Shown piece after piece: positions 24,804-34,249 of a DNA stretch of 40,660 nt. The stretch is from a bacterium (GTDB lineage Bacteria > Hydrothermota > DG-26 > JAUXAN01). Location of the stretch: NCBI GenBank assembly GCA_030619885.1, contig JAUXAN010000022.1, positions 1-40,660 on the forward strand, written 5' to 3'. Each line of letters begins with the position of its first letter. Position 1 is the first letter of the stretch. The notes below the pieces were generated by a model. It was not told where the DNA came from, did no database searches, and was given only the letters and a program-made list of their open reading frames with translations. The translations under genes and the position numbers were made by a program.

Positions 24804-25739
24804 TCAAGCCTGTGCTTCACCCTTTTCAAACAGGTCGAGAAATCTGTCTTCATATAGTTCGAATAGATTCCACTTGTCAAGCTCTTCTTTTAATATATAA
24901 GCCTTTTTCTTATCTAACTTCGCCTCACGGAAAAGTCTTTCAATCTTTTTTCTCACATAACCGGGAATCTCTTCCTCTTTTGAAGCATCAGGAAAATCCT
25001 CTTCTTTCGCAGCTGATATCTGTCCTTTTACGCTTTCTTCAAGTTTTTCCATCTCCATTTCTATATTTTGGATCGACTGGTTCAATTCCTCTGTATTCAC
25101 TCTCACATTGAGTATTCTGGCAAAAACTTCTACCAATGACTTGGAGGCTTTGGGGTATGGGATATTCATTGCATAGAGGGGCATCGTTGCTAAAAGACAT
25201 GCGGCTTCTATCTCTCTCTGTTTTGCCAATCCTGGGAGCAATCCATTCAATCCAGATATCTGACCACTCTCCATTATTTTTAAACCGTATTTGCTAAAAA
25301 GAATATTACTTAAAGATTTTTTATTTGCTACTACATAAACCTTCGATGGTTCTTCGTAACTTATTGGCAATGGAAAGGCTGCACCGGTAAAAATTCTTTT
25401 AACATTGTATCTCTGGGCAAAATCAAGAATGTCGTTCACGAGGGTGATGCTATGTTTATCCTTTAACTGATTTTCCGCTTCAAATATAATCAATCCAAGG
25501 TCTCTTTGGCAATAGAACAAATTTTTAGGGGCTCGTGGCATTTCTGTTATTCCGTCTTTGACCACAACCATATCAGGTATTACAAATTCACTTACATCAA
25601 TCTCGGCGAACAAGGTAGTTTCCAGTTTTTTTCTCAAATAGTCTATCGCTCTGAGTCCGACATTTCCCATTCCAGGCCATGCTGCCAGTAGAGTTGGATT
25701 TTTTACATTTATTTTCCGATATATGTTTATGCTCATCAT
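24804..25739 (-). CDS. PAC2-family protein
   Basis: 311 residues. The N-terminal ~200 residues are a PAC2 domain: PTLLAAWPGMGNVGLRAIDY, MVVVKDGITEMPRAPKN, FTGAAFPLPISYEEPSKVY and ISGLNGLLPGLAKQR. A ~100-residue charged helical tail with coiled-coil character follows. In archaea and eukaryotes PAC2 proteins are proteasome assembly chaperones; in bacteria their role is unclear. No proteasome gene is in view. It heads the operon with ybbR and tsaD. The start is ATG 25739 or the adjacent ATG 25736. Confidence 0.85.
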   Translation of the reverse strand: MMSINIYRKINVKNPTLLAAWPGMGNVGLRAIDYLRKKLETTLFAEIDVSEFVIPDMVVVKDGITEMPRAPKNLFYCQRDLGLIIFEAENQLKDKHSITLVNDILDFAQRYNVKRIFTGAAFPLPISYEEPSKVYVVANKKSLSNILFSKYGLKIMESGQISGLNGLLPGLAKQREIEAACLLATMPLYAMNIPYPKASKSLVEVFARILNVRVNTEELNQSIQNIEMEMEKLEESVKGQISAAKEEDFPDASKEEEIPGYVRKKIERLFREAKLDKKKAYILKEELDKWNLFELYEDRFLDLFEKGEAQA

Positions 25740-25772
25740 ATTAAACTATAATAAATAAATGTAAAGTGTCAA
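25740..25772 (-). promoter_or_regulatory. PAC2 promoter, leaderless layout
   Basis: On the minus strand TTGACA (25767-25772), a 16-base spacer and TATAGT (25745-25750) end five bases before ATG 25739, or eight before ATG 25736. Confidence 0.6.
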
Positions 25773-25910
25773 CTCTAAAACCTCCTTTTTCTTCCCAAAT
25801 TCTCCTTTTCTCCTGTGCTTTACTCTGTGTTAATCTGTGTCTATTTGTGGTTAGTTTCCGTAATCTCTGTCCATACGGATCTTGAGATGGTTTCTGTGGT
25901 TTGTATTTAC

Positions 25911-25945
25911 TTGACATAAGTTTAGAATTGTCTATCTTATCCCAG
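25911..25945 (+). promoter_or_regulatory. MFS gene promoter, leaderless layout
   Basis: TTGACA at 25911-25916, a 16-base spacer and TATCTT at 25933-25938, with seven bases to ATG 25946. The remaining 25773-25910 is decayed repeat sequence (TCTGTGTTAATCTGTGTCTA type) without a gene. Confidence 0.55.
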
Positions 25946-27160
25946 ATGCGGTTCAGTGAACATATCAAAAGATATATTTTACATCTCAGACTCTTCTCAG
26001 AGAATGCCCGACTCTTCTTGATTGGTAGTTTTTTTATAGGGATAGGGTTCTCGGGTTTCTACCTGTTGTTTAATCTGTATCTAAAAGAACTCGGGTTTGG
26101 TGAGTCTTTAATAGGCAACATTCTTTCCTTAACTACAATTGGCTCTGTAGTGGTTACTATTCCAGCTGCTCTAATAGTGCGGCAGTTGGAGATCAAAAAA
26201 ATACTCATCCTATCGACGCCTCTTTTAATTGCAGGATATTTCATACAGGCGACAGTCCCTATTTACAAGTATATACTATTATCTGGGATATTCAGGGGAG
26301 CAGTAGCCACATTCCCATGGGTTGCCGCAGCACCATTTTTTATGCAGAACAGTACGCCCAAAGAGCGACCTTATATTTTCAGTATGAACTTTGCCCTTAT
26401 GCTTGCAGCAGGCGTTATCGGAAGTGTAGTTGGAGGCTATCTGCCTGAAATTTTCTTAAGGATAGATGTATCTATGGTTAGTGGATATCGCTGGGGATTA
26501 GTTACACTCTTATTTTTTGTAGCACTTGCTATCTTCCCTTATCTTCTTTTGAAAAAACCTCAACAGGCAGTAGAAAAAACATCTTTCTTTAAAATATCCT
26601 CCTCAAAATTACTGCTTTTTAAACTTTCTTTTCCATCTCTGGTCGTAGGTTTAGGGGCTGGTTTAAGTATTCCCTTCCTCAATCTCTATTTCAGAGATAG
26701 ATTTTCCCTGCCACCGGGAACGATTGGTATCCTATTTGGCTGCTCCCAATTTCTGATGGTCACAGGGGTATTAGCCAGTCCGCCCCTTGCACAGCGATAT
26801 GGAAAAATCAAAACGGTCGTTATGACCCAGATTATTTCTGTTCCATTTTTATTCATTCTGGGTATCACGCATAACCTCTATTTGGCGATAATCTCTTTTC
26901 TCGTCAGGGCAGCTCTGATGAATATGGCTCAACCTATGGTCACTAACTTTGCGATGGAAATGGTGAAAGAAGAAGACCATTCGATAACCAATGGTCTTTT
27001 GACAATAGCATGGACTGCAGCATGGGGGGTCAGTGCAAATTTTGGCGGACGGTTAATTGAAAAGTATTCTTACTTACTCCCATTTGTGATTACTCTGATA
27101 CTCTACATCTTTTCAAGTCTTCTCTATTCAGTATTCTTTCTACGAACTGAGAAAAAATAA
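25946..27160 (+). CDS. Major facilitator superfamily transporter
   Basis: 404 residues with about twelve predicted membrane segments in two halves separated by a basic loop (KKPQQAVEKTSFFKISSSK). The first half has FLIGSFFIGIGFSGFYLLFN and a motif-A-like GESLIGNILSL...; the second has LPPGTIGILFGCSQF and PLAQRYGKIK. The substrate cannot be inferred. ATG 25946 is chosen because the promoter places transcription start there; the longer upstream frame would include the promoter. It ends one base from the convergent guaA stop. Confidence 0.87.
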   Translation: MRFSEHIKRYILHLRLFSENARLFLIGSFFIGIGFSGFYLLFNLYLKELGFGESLIGNILSLTTIGSVVVTIPAALIVRQLEIKKILILSTPLLIAGYFIQATVPIYKYILLSGIFRGAVATFPWVAAAPFFMQNSTPKERPYIFSMNFALMLAAGVIGSVVGGYLPEIFLRIDVSMVSGYRWGLVTLLFFVALAIFPYLLLKKPQQAVEKTSFFKISSSKLLLFKLSFPSLVVGLGAGLSIPFLNLYFRDRFSLPPGTIGILFGCSQFLMVTGVLASPPLAQRYGKIKTVVMTQIISVPFLFILGITHNLYLAIISFLVRAALMNMAQPMVTNFAMEMVKEEDHSITNGLLTIAWTAAWGVSANFGGRLIEKYSYLLPFVITLILYIFSSLLYSVFFLRTEKK

Positions 27161-27161
27161 T

Positions 27162-28706
27162 CTATTCCCACTCTATAGTTGCAGGTGGTTTGTGGGTGAT
27201 GTCGTAAACGACTCTTGTAACATCGGAAAGTTCATTTGTTATTCTCGTTGAAATCTTTTCCAAGATTTGATAGGAAATATTTGCAAAACTCGCAGTCATC
27301 GCCTCTTTGCTTTGAACTGCCCTTACGGCAACTGTATAGCCATAAGCCCTCGCATCCCCCTTCACCCCGGTAGTCTTCGTATCGGTCAGAATTCCAAAAT
27401 ATTGCCACATATTCCTGTCCAGTCTGCGCTTTTCAATCTCTTCTGTTATAATCGCATCCGCTTCTTGCAATATTTCAATCTTTTTTGGGGTTACCTCACC
27501 AACGATTCTAACTGCCAGACCTGGTCCGGGGAATGGTTGTCGGGACACGATTTTTTCTGGTAGCTCCAACTTCTTTCCTATTTTTCTAACCTCATCCTTG
27601 TAAAGGTCTCGTAGGGGTTCTATGACCTTTTTAAATTTCATCTTTGTTGGTAAACCGCCTACATTGTGATGGGTTTTTATCCTGTCAGAATGTTTTCTAT
27701 ACCCGGACTCAATCCTGTCTGGATAGATTGTTCCCTGCAGCAAATATTCTGCTCCAACCCTCTTTGCAACTTTTTCAAAGGTTCTTATGAATTCTTCTCC
27801 TATGCTCTTTCTTTTAGACTCGGGGTCGATTATTCCTTTCAGTTTTTTTAAAAATTTCTTGTGTTCGTTTAGAGCGACAAAATGTATGTCGAATTCTTGG
27901 AATAAATTTTTGATAGATTCTACTTCTCCTTTGCGCATAAATCCGTGGTCTACGAAGACTGCGGTAAGATTTTTCCCGATAGATTTTGATGCTAATACGG
28001 TGGCAACGCTCGAATCGATCCCACCACTTAAGGCAACGATTACCTTTTTATCGTTTGCTTCAGATTTGATCTCCCCTACAGCATTATCTATGAAATCTTC
28101 CATTCTCCAGTTTGGCTCGCATTTACATACTCTGAAGACAAAGTTTTTGAACACTTCCATACCCTTTTCTGTATGAACAACCTCAGGATGCCACTGGATA
28201 CCGTATAATGGCCTTGCCCGATCTTTGAATGCAGCTATTGGACAGTTTTCTGTGTGAGCGAGAATCTCATATTCTTTGGGCAAAGATAGAACCGTATCAC
28301 CGTGACTCATCCAGACTCGCTCCTTTTTATTCAAATTTTTTAACACATCAACGGGTTTATCTATAAACGCATAGGTCGTTCCGTATTCCTTTTTCTTAAT
28401 GGGCATTATCTTACCGCCTGAAACATGGGCTATCAACTGATGCCCATAGCATAGTCCCATAATTGGGATATTCAAATCCAGGATCTCTTTTCTGAATTTT
28501 GGAGAGTTTCGTGCATAGACACTCAGAGGGCCGCCAGATAATATCATTCCTTTGATATGGAAGTTTTTTCCTAACTCTTCAATATCTGCCGGGGATATGT
28601 CAAATCGCACCACTTCTGAATAGACATTCAATTCTCTCACTCTTTTTCCTATAAGATGGCAATACTGTCCACCAAAATCGAGAACGAGAATTGTATCGAG
28701 TTTCAT
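27162..28706 (-). CDS. guaA: GMP synthase (glutamine-hydrolysing)
   Basis: Aminates XMP to GMP. 514 residues with both halves: a class I glutamine amidotransferase (Cys86 in GLCYGHQ, His173 and Glu175 in QWHPE) and an ATP pyrophosphatase with SGGIDSS at 227-233. The dimerisation domain ends in DITHKPPATIEWE, the invariant C-terminus. The gene stops one base from the convergent MFS gene, leaving no room for a terminator between them. The upstream region contains TTGACA (28751-28756), but a paired -10 box is unclear. Confidence 0.96.
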   Translation of the reverse strand: MKLDTILVLDFGGQYCHLIGKRVRELNVYSEVVRFDISPADIEELGKNFHIKGMILSGGPLSVYARNSPKFRKEILDLNIPIMGLCYGHQLIAHVSGGKIMPIKKKEYGTTYAFIDKPVDVLKNLNKKERVWMSHGDTVLSLPKEYEILAHTENCPIAAFKDRARPLYGIQWHPEVVHTEKGMEVFKNFVFRVCKCEPNWRMEDFIDNAVGEIKSEANDKKVIVALSGGIDSSVATVLASKSIGKNLTAVFVDHGFMRKGEVESIKNLFQEFDIHFVALNEHKKFLKKLKGIIDPESKRKSIGEEFIRTFEKVAKRVGAEYLLQGTIYPDRIESGYRKHSDRIKTHHNVGGLPTKMKFKKVIEPLRDLYKDEVRKIGKKLELPEKIVSRQPFPGPGLAVRIVGEVTPKKIEILQEADAIITEEIEKRRLDRNMWQYFGILTDTKTTGVKGDARAYGYTVAVRAVQSKEAMTASFANISYQILEKISTRITNELSDVTRVVYDITHKPPATIEWE

Positions 28707-28763
28707 AATAGAGATGTGATAATATACCTCTTAACAAGGCATCTCCTCCTTGTCAACATAAAA

Positions 28764-28844
28764 GCAGGCACGCTCTCCACACTCTTCATACTCTATCAAG
28801 ATTCTAACGGAGAAGCGTGCCTGTAGTGGATTTGCTCTACCTTA
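28764..28844 (-). repeat. 80-base structured repeat, copy 1
   Basis: On the minus strand it begins TAAGGTAGAGCAAATCCACT and ends GTGGAGAGCGTGCCTGC. Arms CAGGCACGCT (28765-28774) and AGCGTGCCTG (28814-28823) pair. A second copy at 34171-34249 shares most positions. It lies just past a truncated gene and ahead of guaA. Confidence 0.65.
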
Positions 28845-28884
28845 GCGCCTCAAAGCTATGTTACGCCGTTACCACTTGAAGAAT

Positions 28885-29376
28885 TTACTTTGGAACCGAG
28901 AGCCCCGAGGCTAACTTTACAGACGCCCTCAGTTTAAAAGGTTCAGGCATCTTACGTCCACCCATCATCTCCCTATCTAATTCGGGCGTTTCGAATCCTA
29001 TGTTAATTGATTTGCTCGTATCGGTTCCGATGGCATACGGGTGCTGTTTGTTTTGAGTTAGCGGGACTTTTAGTTCGTAGACAAGATATCCAGTTGAGTT
29101 ACCCACCTTAACATTGATCCCTTGTGTTTCAGCGACTATCACTGACATTCTAACACTTTCTTCTTTACCGGGACCGAGAATTTCCATTTCTTTTTGTAAC
29201 TCTGCAAACATTTTCTCGAGTTTCTCTGGATCCTCCTTACCACCTCTGTTCATCACAGGCATACCCATATCTTTCACTCCAAGAGGAAAGTGAATCCCGA
29301 ATGTTTTGCCTTCTAAACTCGTTTTTAGGTAAAGTGCGAGAAAATTTTTTCTGTTTAGCAACCCATGACTATTCAT
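28885..29376 (-). pseudogene. 5'-truncated gene of unknown family
   Basis: A 163-codon frame starting inside the macB stop (8-base overlap). From about residue 20 it reads as the C-terminal part of a larger protein: LEGKTFGIHFPLGVKDMG, a helical KLEKMFAELQKEMEILG, then beta-rich YLVYELKVPLTQNK and INIGFETPELDREMMGG. The first ~20 residues look unlike a natural N-terminus, and no signal peptide is present, although the body looks like an extracytoplasmic beta protein. I infer loss of the 5' part; an intact short gene cannot be excluded. No function is recognised. Confidence 0.5.
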
Positions 29377-31360
29377 ATCTTAATGCTTCAACAGGGTCAA
29401 GCTTTGATGCCTTATTGGCTGGATACATACCAAAGAAAACACCTATACCTGCAGCAAAGAAGAATGCTAACAATATCGAGCTTAAAGTAACGACTGATTG
29501 ACCACCGCCACCAAAGAAACGTCTGGGTCCAAAAGTACCTGCGCCAACCATCATATTACCTAATGTATTGGCAAAGATGACACCCAAAAGTATTCCAATT
29601 ACTCCACCAGCAAGGGTAAGTACTACTGACTCTATTAAAAATTGTGCCAATATATCTCTTCGTTTTGCACCCACTGCCTTTCTTATACCAATTTCTCTTG
29701 TCCTCTCGGTTACCGAAACTAACATTATGTTCATTATACCAATGCCACCAACAATTAACGATATTGCAGCAATGCCTGCAAGCATAAGCTTGAATGTACT
29801 TGCAGTTTGCTCTATGGTTTGACGAAATTCCTCAGTGCTTCTTACTCTAAAATCTACTACCTTATTATGTCTCACAGTGAGTAATGCTCCAACTTGTTTG
29901 GTAGTAGTATCTGTAACTTCAGAGCTTTTGGCTTGCACAAAAATTGTCTGCACCTTATCATCTCCTGTAAACCTTTTTTGAGCTGTAGTGAATGGTATAA
30001 GTATCTGGTCATCGAAATCTTCCCAACCCACCCGTCCTTTTTCTTTCAGAATGCCAATTACTGTAAATCTTTCGTTCCTTACTTTGATATCTTTGCCAAC
30101 AGGATGCTCGTTCCCAAATAGTTCTTCCTTAACTGTCTTGCCAATTACACAAACCTTTGCCCATGAATCAAGTTCTTCTTGGTCAAAAAATCTTCCATCA
30201 TCCATTTCAAGATTCCTTATAGTCTGATATGATGGAGAGGTTCCCAAAAGCCGTGTATCCCAGTATTTATCAAGATACCTGACTCTCTCTTTTGTTCTAA
30301 TTTGAGGTGCTACCTGATTTACTGTTGAAATCTTCTCCCCAATAGCGATTGCATCCTCATAAGTTAGACCTTTAGATCTTCCTCTCCACTCCAATGCCTC
30401 CTCTTTGCTTTCTGGACGTCTTGGAAAGACCATTAAAACATTTGATCCCAATTTCTGAATTTGTGATGTAATTTGCCGTTTTGCACCCTCACCTACTCCT
30501 AACATGCCAATAACAGCAGCCACACCTATAACAACACCCAATACTGTAAGAAATGAGCGCATCTTATTAGTCAAAAGTCCCTTGCATCCAGATGCGAATC
30601 CAGGGACGAGACTTGCTATAAGGCTGGTTTTTTTATTAATTTTATCTGGTGTGCTTACTTTATACTCTACTGCTTTTCTTCGAGTTTTTTCTTGCTCTAC
30701 TTGCCCATCTTTTATTTGTATTATTCTACCTGCGTATTTTGCAACTTCTGGATCATGGGTCACTATAATGATGGTCTTGCCCTGTTCGTGCAGCTTCTTG
30801 AATATCGACAAAATCTCCTTACCAGATTGTGAATCCAAGTTACCAGTTGGCTCGTCAGCGAGTATTATTGAAGGATTATTTACAAGTGCTCTGGCAATAG
30901 CTACTCTCTGTTGCTCACCACCAGATAGCTCATTAGGATAATGATGTGCACGCTCTTTAAGACCGACAGCTTCCAATGCCCCCATGGCTCTTTTTTTTCG
31001 CTCCCTGTTACCTATACCAGCGTAAAGCAATGGAAGTTCTACATTTCCCAGTGCCGTTGTTCGTGCTAATAAATTAAATGTCTGAAACACAAATCCAATT
31101 TGCTCATTTCGGATTTCAGACAAGTAATTATCATCAAGATTATCGGTGAGCTGACCATTCAAGTTATAACTTCCAGAGGTTGGTTTTGAAAGGCAGCCAA
31201 GTATATCCATCAAGGTAGTCTTACCCGATCCGGAGGGCCCCATGATTGATACGAATTCACCTCTATCAATTTTTAATGAGAGATCTCTCAATGCTTTGAC
31301 TTCAATCTTACCTGTGCTGTAAGTTTTAGTCAAGTTATTTGCTTTTATCAGTGTAGCCAT
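29369..31360 (-). CDS. macB: MacB-type ABC exporter, ATPase fused to permease
   Basis: 663 residues. The N-terminal ABC ATPase has Walker [10 protein letters not shown] (41-49), signature LSGGEQQR (145-152), Walker B IILADE (165-170) and the His switch TIIIVTHD. After a linker come a first membrane helix ([20 protein letters not shown]), a periplasmic MacB domain of about 220 residues, and three C-terminal helices of the FtsX type ([20 protein letters not shown]...). MacB drives substrates from the periplasm through MacA and a TolC channel. macA and tolC lie directly upstream. The substrate is not predictable. Confidence 0.94.
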   Translation of the reverse strand: MATLIKANNLTKTYSTGKIEVKALRDLSLKIDRGEFVSIMGPSGSGKTTLMDILGCLSKPTSGSYNLNGQLTDNLDDNYLSEIRNEQIGFVFQTFNLLARTTALGNVELPLLYAGIGNRERKKRAMGALEAVGLKERAHHYPNELSGGEQQRVAIARALVNNPSIILADEPTGNLDSQSGKEILSIFKKLHEQGKTIIIVTHDPEVAKYAGRIIQIKDGQVEQEKTRRKAVEYKVSTPDKINKKTSLIASLVPGFASGCKGLLTNKMRSFLTVLGVVIGVAAVIGMLGVGEGAKRQITSQIQKLGSNVLMVFPRRPESKEEALEWRGRSKGLTYEDAIAIGEKISTVNQVAPQIRTKERVRYLDKYWDTRLLGTSPSYQTIRNLEMDDGRFFDQEELDSWAKVCVIGKTVKEELFGNEHPVGKDIKVRNERFTVIGILKEKGRVGWEDFDDQILIPFTTAQKRFTGDDKVQTIFVQAKSSEVTDTTTKQVGALLTVRHNKVVDFRVRSTEEFRQTIEQTASTFKLMLAGIAAISLIVGGIGIMNIMLVSVTERTREIGIRKAVGAKRRDILAQFLIESVVLTLAGGVIGILLGVIFANTLGNMMVGAGTFGPRRFFGGGGQSVVTLSSILLAFFFAAGIGVFFGMYPANKASKLDPVEALRYE

Positions 31361-31384
31361 ACTTTTTTTAAACCATTTTTATTT

Positions 31385-31463
31385 AGCCACAAAGACACAG
31401 GGGCACTAAGATAATTAGAAAATTAAAGTAAAAATTCATCCTTCATGTCTTGGTGACTTTGGC
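31385..31463. repeat. Decayed inverted-repeat element between macA and macB
   Basis: GCCACAAAGACACAGGGGCA on the left and CTTGGTGACTTTGGC on the right form degenerate terminal inverted repeats. This resembles the widespread CCACAAAGACAC...GTGTCTTTGTGG class of small non-coding repeats. It fills most of the 115-base gap between the two efflux genes. Confidence 0.5.
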
Positions 31464-31475
31464 AGACACTCACCT

Positions 31476-32636
31476 CTACATTGGGTGTCCTCTGCCTCTG
31501 AATCTTCCTGACTCTTCAGGAAGTCTCCGTTCGAATCGTGTTATAAGTAATTTATCACCTTCTTTTAATCCCTCTTTTATTTCAACTTTTACATCATCTT
31601 CAAGTCCTGTTACTACTGGTTGAGGGACTGATTTTCCATTCTTTATTAATATCACCATTGTACGGCCATCTTTCTCTGTAATAGTCTCCTTGGGAACGCA
31701 AAGCACATCTTCTGCCCTTCCGATGATAATGTCCAGGTCTGCAGTCATACCAGGTTTGATCAATTCGTTAAGATCCAAAATTTCTACCTCTACTGGATAC
31801 ACCACAATATTTCCTTCAATAGTTCCTGCTGGTGCTATTTTTTTTACTACTCCCCGGAATACTTTACCCCTTATAGCATCAAATCCAATATTTGCTGTTT
31901 GTTCTACCCTTACTTTGACAACATCTACCTCGTTTATGTCAGTCTTTACAATCATCTTACTTAAGTCAGCTATCGTCATAAGGACAGTACCACCGCCACC
32001 AAATGCTTGAGTTCCTGAAGTAATCATCTCGCCTTCTTCAACATTTAGATTGATAACGACTCCTGAGATAGGTGAGGTGACGATTATATTGTAAAAGGCC
32101 TTTGATGCAAGACTTTGCGCCTTTATTGGTTCAGTTCCTCCCAAAACAAGCCATAGCTGTTTTTCTGACAGTTCGTACTGTATCTTACTACTTTTATATG
32201 ATTTCTCTGCATCCTCAACATCCTTTTTTGCAATAAATCCTTTCTCGTAGAGTTCTCTCTTGCGCTCTAAATTTCTTTCTGCATCTTCTAAATCGAGTTT
32301 TGCACGCTCAAGTGATGCTCTTACCTGTGCTACCTGTCGAGCTTGTGATGACTCCTGCTGCACTAATGCTAACTTGTCACCAGCTTTGACACTATCTCCC
32401 TCCTCTACAAAAAACTTCTTTACTTTACCTGCTAATTCTGACTTTATATTAACAGTGGTTACCGGCTCTACTTTACCGCTTTCAGTTATTTTAACAAGTA
32501 TAGTGCCTTTTTCAACCAGTACAGTTCTAAATGTTTGTTCCTTTGTATTCTTATTTCTCAAAATTGATTTGAGAACAATTAATCCTATTATTACGATTAC
32601 TATTATTCCAACAATAGCGAATAGCTTCCTTTTCAT
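31476..32636 (-). CDS. macA: Periplasmic adaptor of the efflux system (MacA-like)
   Basis: 386 residues. A single N-terminal anchor (LFAIVGIIVIVIIGLIVL) precedes a lipoyl/barrel-sandwich half-motif (VEPVTTVNIKSELAGKVKKF, FVEEGDSVKAGDKL), a helical hairpin (about 90-170: ARASLERAKLDLEDAERNLE type) and the second lipoyl half (TSPISGVVINLNVEEGEMI). Beta-barrel and membrane-proximal domains follow. It bridges MacB to TolC. ATG 32636 is chosen for the upstream GGAGGA; a longer frame lacks one. The C-terminus ends in an Arg/Gly-rich GRFRGRGHPM. Confidence 0.9.
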   Translation of the reverse strand: MKRKLFAIVGIIVIVIIGLIVLKSILRNKNTKEQTFRTVLVEKGTILVKITESGKVEPVTTVNIKSELAGKVKKFFVEEGDSVKAGDKLALVQQESSQARQVAQVRASLERAKLDLEDAERNLERKRELYEKGFIAKKDVEDAEKSYKSSKIQYELSEKQLWLVLGGTEPIKAQSLASKAFYNIIVTSPISGVVINLNVEEGEMITSGTQAFGGGGTVLMTIADLSKMIVKTDINEVDVVKVRVEQTANIGFDAIRGKVFRGVVKKIAPAGTIEGNIVVYPVEVEILDLNELIKPGMTADLDIIIGRAEDVLCVPKETITEKDGRTMVILIKNGKSVPQPVVTGLEDDVKVEIKEGLKEGDKLLITRFERRLPEESGRFRGRGHPM

Positions 32637-32729
32637 TAAAATCCTCCATTTGCGGAGGCTAAAGACTGGAGCTACTAAGTCATACATTTTCATTAAACAA
32701 CTCCTTTGACATTAATTTTGCATTTTCAA

Positions 32730-34112
32730 TTAATAAGGTAACTGTCCCATAGTTTTTTCAAGTGAAGCTTTAGATAAGAGATAACCATATATTGCTTTTG
32801 TGTGATTTATTTTGCTATTTGACAGTGCTACGCCAGCATCGATAACTTCGGTTATTGGAGCAACTCCAGTCTTATATCTTCCCAGTGCCGCATTGTAACT
32901 TTCCTCTGTACTTTCGACTTGTTTTTCGGTCAGGTCTATCTTTTTGAATGCGGTAACTAAATTAAGGTATGCTAATTTTACTTCCAAGTTTATTTCCTTC
33001 TCCAAATCCGCATAATTGAGATTATCTTCATTCAAATCTATTTTTGCTACCTGAATAGCTCTCCCTTTTACTCCACCATCAAATATTGGAAAGCTTAGTT
33101 CAATTCCTACACGCCAATCAGTATTCTCATTCCAATTCGCTTGATTAATAGGAAGTCCGGCAAACGCAAATTTATCCGCATAAACATTATAACTGCCCGT
33201 AATTGTAAAGGTAGGCAATCTATCTATCTGTGCGAGTCTCAAATTATTTTTTTTAATTGAAAGGCTTGCCTTTTGTTGTATGAGTTCAGAGCGGGTTTCG
33301 AGAGCCTCATTAAGACAATTATCGAAATTAGGGGGTTCTTCTTTAATAAACTCAACTGGCTTAATTTTAGTAGGATTGTCCAAACTAATCCCCATCACAT
33401 TGTTTAGCTCAGCATGTGCAAGTTTTAGATCACCTCCAGACTGCAGTGAATCAACTTCAGCATTCGCAACATCTACTTCAGCCTTCAATATATCAGATTT
33501 TGGCACAAGTCCCAGATCAAATTGAACTTTAGCAAATTCCAGATGCTTTCTCTTCTGAGCCAGACTCTCCTTTTTGAGTTTTAAAAGTTCTGAGGCTTCG
33601 AGTAAATTATAATACTTCCTGATAATATCAAGAATTAGCGTAATCTCAGTAAGATGATAGCCCTCTTTTGCTGAAGACAATGCTGCCCTGGACTTTGCAA
33701 CATTTATAAAAGTTCTGCCACTGGTAAAGGGAGTTATAGATGCAGAGATAGATAAACTATAGTGATTTTCATTCCACTCAAGCCTGTCATAGATATCGTT
33801 AAGATTGTATCCCCCAGAGAGGTGAAACTCTGGCAAGAATCCCGATTTGGCGTCTTTCAAGTTAATATTAGCTTTAGTTACATTTCCTTCAGCTATAGCG
33901 ATTTCGTCCGAGTTTTTTAATGCAATCTCTATGCATCGTTCAAGAGTTAACGAATCTTCAGACAAAGTTGCCAATGTATGGTTATTAGGTGCTGTTGAGT
34001 ATCCGAATGTTGGAGTTGTCAATTCTATTATTGTACAAACTATAAAGATGCTGGCTATCATAATATATTCGCCAGTCCGCCTCTTTTCTGATTCAGGTCG
34101 CAATAAATTCAT
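32730..34112 (-). CDS. tolC: TolC-family outer membrane efflux channel
   Basis: 460 residues with the two-fold repeated OEP pattern: SLTLERCIEIALKNSDEIAI ... FDLGLVPKSDILKAEVDVANAE and, in the second half, ... YKTGVAPITEVIDAGVALSN. A hydrophobic signal region (MIASIFIVCTIIELTTPTFG) begins about 17 residues in, so the true start may be the Met at 34061. It trimerises into an outer membrane channel with a periplasmic tunnel. It is the first gene of tolC-macA-macB; TTGGTA and TAACTA upstream make a possible weak promoter. Confidence 0.92.
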   Translation of the reverse strand: MNLLRPESEKRRTGEYIMIASIFIVCTIIELTTPTFGYSTAPNNHTLATLSEDSLTLERCIEIALKNSDEIAIAEGNVTKANINLKDAKSGFLPEFHLSGGYNLNDIYDRLEWNENHYSLSISASITPFTSGRTFINVAKSRAALSSAKEGYHLTEITLILDIIRKYYNLLEASELLKLKKESLAQKRKHLEFAKVQFDLGLVPKSDILKAEVDVANAEVDSLQSGGDLKLAHAELNNVMGISLDNPTKIKPVEFIKEEPPNFDNCLNEALETRSELIQQKASLSIKKNNLRLAQIDRLPTFTITGSYNVYADKFAFAGLPINQANWNENTDWRVGIELSFPIFDGGVKGRAIQVAKIDLNEDNLNYADLEKEINLEVKLAYLNLVTAFKKIDLTEKQVESTEESYNAALGRYKTGVAPITEVIDAGVALSNSKINHTKAIYGYLLSKASLEKTMGQLPY

Positions 34113-34170
34113 GATCCCTCATAGTTACAAAAATTTCACAAAATACCAATTCGTAGATTGACTATACAAC

Positions 34171-34249
34171 GCAGGCACGCTCTCCACAGTTCTCATACTT
34201 GTTTAAGATTTTGGAAAAAGCGTGCCCACAGTTGATTTACTCTACCTTA
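34171..34249 (-). repeat. 80-base structured repeat, copy 2
   Basis: Minus strand: TAAGGTAGAGTAAATCAACT ... GTGGAGAGCGTGCCTGC, with pairing arms 34174-34181 and 34219-34226. Its first three bases are the stop codon of the Spy-like gene. Compare 28764-28844. Confidence 0.65.

Noticed and set aside
28735-28756. guaA promoter with TTGACA at 28751
   Set aside because: The only good -10 candidate (TATATT) is about 24 bases away, too far for a standard promoter; left uncalled.
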